Source: Artocarpus heterophyllus
Taxonomy: Eukaryota; Streptophyta; Magnoliopsida; Rosales; Moraceae
Reading direction: 5' to 3'
Assembly: GCA_025403435.1 (NCBI GenBank)
Contig: CM046354.1
Span: forward strand, 22,353,467-22,417,466
DNA length: 64,000 nucleotides
This document shows positions 56,700 to 64,000 of the stretch, one piece after another (positions within the stretch are counted from its first letter, which is position 1; every line of letters starts with the position of its first letter). A program made the translations under genes and the position numbers. The notes beneath the pieces were generated by a model. It was not told the origin of the DNA. It ran no database searches and saw nothing but the letters and a program-made list of their open reading frames with translations.

Positions 56700-56830
56700 T
56701 CGATGATGGCGAGCTCACTAGAAGGTTGCCTCGACAGTGACAGCGAGGCACATGGCACAAAGAAAACTATCGTCGGATTCGAGGGACGAGAGAAGGCAAG
56801 AGAGAGAGAGAGAGAGAGAGAGAAAAGATT
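56700..56830 (+). other. G-rich leader-like block with GA microsatellite
   Basis: Part of the CACTA remnant. It has a (GA)n run near 56798-56824. A short frame here is not a convincing gene. The counterpart in the 25330 element is 26600-26890. Confidence 0.45.
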
Positions 56831-57429
56831 GATGTGACAGCGTGGGTTTGGCTCATTGGCCTATTCCACTTGCTCGTAGGTTTGGATCAATGGTAGTGAA
56901 GGATGTGGTGTAGGGTTGGATCAACAGTGATGGCAGCAGCCATGTCATGGGATTGGAGTGTCAGAGAAAGTGGATTTGAGAGCTTGAGAGTTAAATTTTG
57001 AATTAGTGTAGGAGTGAATCATCAGCCCTAGCATGAGCTTAAATTGGAGTAGGGGCTAAAACTACACCGTTTTAGCCCCCTTTACACAATAGTTTTTAAG
57101 AGAAACCATTGTGTAATGACAAGATACCATGATGGTTTTTCTTAAAAAAACCATCATGGAATGTATTCCTTTCATGATGGGTTTTCTTAAAAATCATCAT
57201 GTAAAGCTATATTCACAATGTTTTTTATGATAAACATCATGAAAAATTGGTCAAAACACCTCTTTTTAGACCATTTTCTCGTTGCCCAAGATGGCTGGCC
57301 GGTGTGTTATGCATCCAATGGCCCAGAGTTTATTTTTTGTTGTTTTTATCACAAAAATAGCTATATATAGATATATCCCTTAGCTTAAAAAAAGAAAAAA
57401 AAAAACTACATTGAAAAAAATTGACACAA

Positions 57430-58190
57430 ATTTGTTTATAAATGCTCATTTTTTCCTTTTTTTTTCTTTATATCCTCAATATATGTCCATTCCACATCTT
57501 CGCAAAGCAAGTGCAAAACATCATTGTCAAAATTATCAATCTTTTCAACCAATGGCAATCCCTTTGTGAATGAAGGGATATCCGTGCAATCCTCGACAAC
57601 TTCTTCATCGTTAATAACTACTTTTGACTTCATCGGGATAACTAGGGACAATTCCAAATCTTTGGGATCCATTGTATAAGAACTTGGATTGCTTGTGATA
57701 TCATAATGAAGGGATCATCTTTGTATTTCAATCTCCTAAAGTCAACCACCATGATGCCGTCATTATTGGCCTTAACATTGTTATTGTCAACCCACTTGCA
57801 CTTAAAAAGAGCCATGCACAATCTCATATAATCAAGTTCCTAAATATCTTCAATGAAACGAAAGTAGTTCATGGTCCTATATGCTGGATTCTTGTCCTTG
57901 GCGGAGGAAATATACATAGCCTTGGCACAGAGAGTCACGCCACTATTTTGGAAGGGATACATATCATCTTTTTCATGAGTGTAAAAAGTTTAACTATTGG
58001 TGGAATATGATGTATACCTTGTAACTACCGACAATGGTCCTCTAGCTAGCTTCTTTAAGTCTTGTGACATACTTCTATCTTGTGATGTAGAGCACTTGGC
58101 ATAGATGTGTGCACTAATCGACTCCTAAAAGGTCTGGCTGTGTTCATCTTGCAACCACTTCTCGTTTCTTGCTCTTTTTAGGTTACCTTT
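57430..58190 (-). pseudogene. CACTA TNP2-type transposase, C-terminal part (DUF4216-like)
   Basis: On the minus strand: a KWLQDEHSQTF-like block near 58150, then LFKCKWVDNNNVKANNDG and VVDFRRLKYKDDPFIMISQA (57827-57700), then a tail to 57436. LFKCxW and VDFxRLxYKDDPFIxxSQA are hallmarks of the C-terminal domain of CACTA transposases. The catalytic part is absent and there are stops and shifts. Confidence 0.8.
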
Positions 58191-59213
58191 TTTAATTCCT
58201 TTATGTGCACCTCAATGATTGCATAATCACATAATTACATTGAACTATAAAATTTTTATAAAATCATATATATTTACATTGTTAAATCAAGTACTCTACA
58301 TCTAGCTATATCTAAGATATATACCTACCCAAAAATGTTACACACTCAACCCTAATCTCATATATATATCACCTATATAATCTTCTTTTCTTGATAGTGC
58401 TTGTAACAATTATCAATAAAAATTAAGTTCCACATGTAACAAAAACTAAAAAAACTGCATTTGATGTTGCGTACTGATTGGGGACACTTGCACCTAGAAT
58501 ATAGCATTTGTCTGCTCAATCACCTTATTATGCCGCTTCCCACTTCAACTTTCCAATGGTTAGAGGCCCTAGCAATTACTCAATATAACATTTCAAATTG
58601 AGGGCCCTAGGGTTTGTCTGCTAGGCTCTTTGGGGTTTTGGGTTGAATAGTAATAGGGTCATGAAGAGAGTGAAGGGGCAATGTCAGAGTCGACGGAATG
58701 TCGTGGGGAGCTAGGTTCCTCGGTGGTGGGGCTAGAACATCAGTGGCTAGATTGTGGGGGGCAGAGTTAGACAGAGAAAGGCTTTAAGTTAATGAAATTT
58801 CAAATTAATGGGAAAGGCCATTGTTGGCATAGGTTTAAATTTAAGCAGGGGCTAAAAATTTTGAATTAATGTAGAACCTTTCAGGATAGATTTTACTAAA
58901 AACCATTGTGAAAGATTGAATCTAACACGACGGTTTTTAGTGAAAATTATCATATAAAATTGCACCAACCATGATGTTTTTTTGTGAAATTCATCATGAA
59001 AGGTTCCCTATTACTAACACGATGGTTTTCGTATTTTTTGGCATACTTCCCACAGTTCTCCCTTTCTTGCCATGACAATTTTTAAAAAAGTCGTTAAATG
59101 AGGGTCATGTAATCTAAACTTTCTAGTAGTGACTCAGGTGAGGATTATACATAAGATATTCATGTTATGTTAAAGTACGGCGTCAGTGATTCATGGTCAT
59201 GCATATTTGGTGT

Positions 59214-61882
59214 TGTAACATCTTAAAATTTTAGTCATAATTTATTATGTATAAATTTAATCAATTAATGTGCCTAATTAATTTTGAGATAAAATTTATT
59301 GTTGCATAAATAACACCCATTTACATATTTAAAATGCATTTTTTGTCACGATTTAAATCTTTAAAACTATACCCACTATTTACCCTCACACCCCATATTT
59401 TTCTTTTATTTTAAAAACACCTCAACCCCACTCTCTCTCCTCTCACCCGTGCGTCCTCCCACCTAAGAAGACAAATCAGATTTTTTTGTAGTCTCCATGC
59501 ATTGAGATACCCCCACCTTGAGTCCCACACACACTACTTAGAACCCCACACATATACTCACTACTCCTATCCTCTCTCCCACACCTACTTCCCTCTCCCT
59601 CTCTTCATTTTGTTGTCGTAAATCCACACCTAGTAGAAGCAAAACAAATCTAGCGGAAACACCTCCAAAGGCAGTCCCTCCTCTTGTCCAATATTAGCCA
59701 TAATCTCAGCCAAAAATACATCTAGAAACTCAGCAAGAACACACCTAAAACACAACAGAAAACTAACCAAAAACACAGCCAAAACATAGCCAAAACACCA
59801 AGAAAGACAACCCTTCTTCTTATCCAAAGACATCACCTTTATGGTTAGCCAACCTCAAGAGTTCAAGCTTGGTTTTTAATCCAAAAATTTGATGTTTTTC
59901 AAATGAGTTTTGAGGTAGTTTTTCTCTAATCCAAACTTAGTTTTTAGTTTGCTATTTTTTCAAGTTTAATGGATGTTTTTCATGCTCAATATTCATGCAA
60001 ATTTTAGTTTATGTTAATGTGCATCTTTGTGTATTGATAAGCCAAAACTTGAGTTTTGAACTAAAATAGAGAATAAGCTTCCATTTTGATCTAACATTAA
60101 TATTAGAAACATGTTTAAAATGTTTAAAATCAGTTTCTATGATTTCATGATTGATGTTTAGAGGTTTCGAATTTGAAAAATGAATGTTTACTAAACATTT
60201 TGGAATGGTTTTGGAATATTTAGAATCAGTTTGAGCCAAGAACTTGATATTTTTTGAGTCAGGCCTAAAGGAACAGAACTAGGTTTTACCCAACTCGATG
60301 GAGACACGGTCGACCACGCCCTATATAAGGTGGTTGATCGAGGGGTAGTGGCATAAGCTATTGCCACCTCCACCCAAAACCAACAAGCCTCTTGGCTCAT
60401 CTCTGTTTGGTTCCTCTACATTCCATCATGTTTAAACGCCCCTAAAACCCCTGTTTTTGTGTCCTAAAGTTGAAGAAAATCAATTTATATTTCATGATCA
60501 TTCTAAGGCATATAATGGCACACTAGAGATTGATTTATACATAATACAAATTTATAATTTTATTTGTTCTTGTTTTGGTTCATTGCTGACTTTGTTAGAA
60601 ACCGTTAAGTTTGGGCAGCATTAGAGCTTACATTGTGCGAATTGGATTTATGAGACATAAGGCTATTCTTAGATGTTTTGCTAAACAAATAAGATTTCTA
60701 ATCATTTTCTTGGTAGCCACGATTTGAAATTAGTTTGTTTTGTTTTGGCTAATAATGTTATGTTGAGATGAGCATGTTTCTTACAAGATTGTTTATAAAT
60801 GTGTTTTTGCATTGCAAAATATATATAATATGTAAATATGATTAGCTCTATATTTTGACAACTGAATTTGAAAATTATAACTTATAGTCGAAATAAGAAA
60901 ACTCCAAGCATAATGGGGTATTCAAACACTACCGAGGACATATAGCTCCCGGTGGTTTGTTTTTAGTGACCACCGAGATCTAGTTATGTAGAGTATAATC
61001 TTGGAGGTAAGTCCTTGAACCTCGATTGGGTAACTCTGTAGCATGGGCAACGACTAAAGCACTATAAGTATGTTAAGTGTATATGATATACAAAAAGGTT
61101 AGGAATAGGGAATTTAATTAAAATTGTCACATCTCATTCTTAATTATTTTGCTGCATTTGTAATCTATAATACTCCAATTATTTACTTCTTTGTCCTTTG
61201 TTTATTTAAATATCTTAGTTGTTTTGATATGTTAAAGTTTGTTCAAATGTTATCCTCCTGAACCTATCACTAATTTTTGTGTTTTAATTAACCCCCTCCA
61301 AGGGGTGTTAAGAACGACACCGAGTAGACCATGAGAGCTACAGTTTTCGAGGCGAAGTTGGATCTCAAGTTGAGATCTACATATTTACAGTTTGTTTTTT
61401 TGTCCTTTCAGTCAAGGCATGTAGAACCTTAATCTCTACTATTCTCTTTCTCTTGGACTTTACTTTGGACTATGGTTGATGTTGTTTGTATCGCACTTAT
61501 TTAAATTCTTGTAATATGTTTCAAACGTGGGATTGTGTACGAATCCCAAACCAATGCCAGAGGCATTTTTCCTTAATAGTTATATTTTGAAGTTTTTCTT
61601 TGAAAATATCATTCTCTTTTAGATTCTAAACACACGATAAAGGTTTTAAACGTTCTAAAATGAGTAGACTTAGCATCATATGCTTCAGTAGCAAAATGGT
61701 CATTTTATATAAATAAGCAAAAGTTGAATTAAATGTTCTTATTTATTATTTACTATTCAATAATTGGTTTAGGGAAATAATTAAGTCACATTTAATTAAT
61801 TACAAGTTTAAAAATTTTACTAAACTTAAATTATTTTCTTAAACTAAACCTCCACGTCATACCCCATTTTTGGGTTGTGACA
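59214..61882 (+). repeat. LTR-like block, unclassified
   Basis: TGTAACATCTT ... GGGTTGTGACA, 2.67 kb, with a TATA box CCTATATAAGG near 60320 and gypsy-LTR-like texture. The flanking five bases do not match (GGTGT, AGTAC), so the boundaries are uncertain. No gene inside. Confidence 0.5.
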
Positions 61883-62346
61883 AGTACGTACACTAGGGTT
61901 CGTAGATCAAGACAAGTTAAGCATAATAATAGGATATTCATAATTAAGCATAATTAGAATCATGCATTGGACTTGCTAACCAAAAGTTCATTTAGTTTCT
62001 TTATGTTGTAGGAAATCCTGACAACAAGCTAGTATGAATAATTGATGGGCATGGCATAGCAATGGGACACTTATGAAGAATAGGGTATGAATACCGCTAC
62101 AGTTAATTTTCCACATTTTATCTAAGAAAGTTTAAGATTAGGAACTTTGTGTCATGTGATATTTCAAACAGATGTTTTGTATGTTATACTTATGGGATGT
62201 TGTTAAGTTAAGAGTTTCCATATTAAAATCTCTTGTGATTTAAGATCCATTGAGAAAAAAAAATCAGTAATTTTTAAAGCATGAAAATTTATGTTTAAGT
62301 GTAAAGTTAAGTTTTTTAACGACTCAAATAGTTGGGTCATTATAAT
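61883..62346 (+). repeat. 3' end of an LTR of the soloLTR-1/2 family
   Basis: CTTGCTAACCAAAAGTTCATTTAG, then a TTGTAGG, GGGCATGGC... and ATACCGCTAC series similar to 8270-8390 and 53360-53480. It ends with GGGTCATTATA (62335-62345), like the GGTCATTACA end of those LTRs. The 5' part was not recognised. Confidence 0.45.
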
Positions 62347-62945
62347 ATGGGGGTGGAGGCAGGTATGGGGGTTTAGAATTAACTCTAGAGTTGGGGGAAG
62401 TTATACTGCCGCTGATTGTATGTACTTTTTATTTATTTATTTATTTTACATATTTATATGTATTTGTATATATATGTATATAGTAATGGAGTTGACATAA
62501 TGCAATAAAGAGAATATATAAAGAAAAGAAATACCGTTCTTAGTATTTAAAGGTTTTGAATAATCTTAAAAATTTAATTTTTGGAATAGAGTTTAGATTT
62601 TTTTTATGGTATTACAAGTTATTAAATGACATTTAATTCAAGTTTAATAATGTTCCAATAATTTCAAAACTCTTAATGAGTAAATGATAGGGTATGACGA
62701 TAGCTCCACTGATAGGGATTCCTTGACCCTAACCCAGCATTAAATTAGGCAGCTATGGGGGCAAAAGAGTAGTAGGACATGGGGTCGGGGTGAAGCATAC
62801 CTATCCCTACCCCACCCCATTGTCATCCCTAGAGTTGGTGGTGCATTGGTGACTGTAACCAGAGTGCGACAACAAAGGGTTTTTTTTTCACACTTCATTT
62901 TTTTCAGTATGTAGATCTTTTTTCTTTTACTTTTTAACCTACAAT
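62347..62945. other. Non-coding
   Basis: AT-rich, no gene or clear repeat seen. Confidence 0.4.
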
Positions 62946-64000
62946 AACCAACGTATCTATGCCGGTGATTTCCTATAACCTCATTGCTAAGTATTTGTAT
63001 TTACATGTAAGTACAGTATTTCTATGTAAATACGGTATTTCCTGTCCGATGGTGACGTTGTTGGTGCTAGTGACGTCTAATGAAGTTGTTGCAAATTTTT
63101 ATATTTACACAAAAATACAATATTTTTCATGTAAATTGTGTATTTCTAAACCACCAAAGAGATCGACGATGTAGGTGATATCTGGCAATGTCCTAATATT
63201 TTTTTGTATCTCTATGGAAATACAATATTAACATGTAAACATTGCATTTTTCATGTCTAATGATGTCGCTAGTAAATTTTTAAATTTACATACAATATTT
63301 AGACATACATATACAATATTCCCAGTCACCGATGATGTCACCAATAAATTTTTATATTTACATGAAATTACAATATATATCCATGGAAATATAGTATTTC
63401 CCAATGGTCTGCAACATCACTAGTACTTTTTTGTATTTACATAGAAATACTGTATCTTCATATATTGTATTTCCAGGCCGCTAGCGACGATGCCAGTGCA
63501 AGTGATGTTAGGTGATGCCCGGCAACATCATCCATAAAGTTTTGTATTTACTAGAAAATACTGTATTTCTTGGCCACCACCAGTGTCGACAAGGGAAGAG
63601 AGGGGAGGTAAAGAGGTGAAAAAGGTGAGAGTATTTTGGGGTTCTTATTCTCAATTTTTTTATTAGATAAATTCTGATTTCTCTTGATATGCTATTTACT
63701 ACACATATATTAAGCATATGACATAATTAACAAATTCTTTCCCCATATTTGTAAATATATTATTTCCCAATGGTCTGCAACATCACTAGTACTTTTTTGT
63801 ATATACATGGAAATAATGTATCTTCATATATTGTATTTCTAGGTCATTAGAGACGATGCCAGTGTAAGTGATGTCAGGTGATGCCTAGCAACGTCATCGA
63901 TAAATTTTTGTATTTACTAGAAAATACTATATTTTCTGGCCACTGCCATTGTCAACAAGGGAAGAGAGGAGAGGGATCTGAGAGTATTTTGGGATTCTTA
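62946..64000. repeat. Dispersed repeat rich in TGTATTT/AAATACA, copies 2 and 3 (366-bp period)
   Basis: Same family as 41880-42720. Here the terminal module is duplicated: CCCAATGGTCTGCAACATCA at 63400 returns at 63766, and the two ~210-base stretches that follow are close copies, each ending AACAAGGGAAGAGAGG or similar and then GAGAGTATTTTGGG. The last copy runs off the window. No coding sense. Confidence 0.75.

Larger units (their letters stand above)
54389..59131 (-). mobile_element. CACTA (En/Spm-type) remnants, rearranged
   Basis: The right end at 59131 reads, reversed, CACTACTAGAAAGTTTAGAT, with subterminal repeats to 58860. A second set of such subterminal repeats lies at 57060-57250 beside a leader-like G-rich block (56690-57000), as in the element at 25330. 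Two transposase-like regions are present (57430-58190 and 54389-55960). The doubled right-end structure and the missing left terminus suggest two overlapping or recombined CACTA copies. The left boundary is the junction with CopA2 gag. Confidence 0.7.

Noticed and set aside
62335..62500. Frame with hydrophobic tail at 62291-62500
   Set aside because: Runs over an LTR end and into ATTT repeats; no domain.
1..64000. tRNA, rRNA, snoRNA, microRNA precursor, CRISPR
   Set aside because: None could be supported by reading; the TGGTATCAGAGC matches are retroelement primer sites, not tRNA genes.

Overview
The window is plant nuclear DNA, almost certainly from a eudicot. It is AT-rich and dominated by nested Ty1/copia and Ty3/gypsy LTR retrotransposons, CACTA transposons and MITE-like elements. 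One intact intron-containing host gene (annexin) and one broken piece of a chloroplast-type chaperonin-60 gene are visible. No tRNA, rRNA, CRISPR or bacterial feature was seen.

Layout. 1-3059: 3' end of a copia element (CopA1) with an open RT/RNase H frame and a 2.0 kb LTR. 3868-9257: large solo-type LTR. 10228-24901: full copia element (CopB, target duplication AAATC). Its polyprotein is split by a complete 9.1 kb LTR element, GypZ (12719-21826, target duplication GGCAG). 25330-27141: non-autonomous CACTA element (target duplication GAT). 28791-29344: CPN60 pseudogene fragment, interrupted in an exon by a complete copia element, CopC (29345-34392, target duplication GTTGG). 36134-40181: six-exon annexin gene, minus strand. 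41611-42720: MITE and a dispersed repeat. 44440-54388: decayed copia CopA2, minus strand, same family as CopA1, split in gag by a solo LTR (49759-53842, target duplication CACAT). 54389-59131: rearranged CACTA remnants with two transposase-like regions. 59214-62346: further LTR-like DNA. 62946-64000: the dispersed repeat again, with a 366 bp period.

The most interesting object is GypZ. It has gypsy-type LTRs, an initiator-Met-type primer site and a gypsy-type polypurine end, but no gag or pol. It carries two intact intronless ORFs. The first (16668-17189) is a 173-residue basic cysteine-rich protein whose layout resembles the small nucleic-acid-binding proteins of carlavirus/vitivirus-type plant RNA viruses. 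The second (17831-18481) is a 216-residue LOG-like protein (cytokinin-activating phosphoribohydrolase family). It keeps the PGGxGTxxE motif but has changed other conserved residues, and it ends in an LxLxL (EAR-like) motif. The LTRs differ by roughly 1%, so the insertion is recent, and each contains a 10-bp array of W-box cores. A retroelement carrying a viral-type nucleic-acid-binding protein and a hormone-enzyme homologue is the best candidate here for an undescribed system.

The insertions form a readable history. By eye, LTR divergence is highest in CopC, lower in CopB and lowest in GypZ. Most in-frame stops in CopB and CopC are TAG where Gln (CAG) or Trp (TGG) is expected, a pattern that fits deamination of methylated CHG sites.
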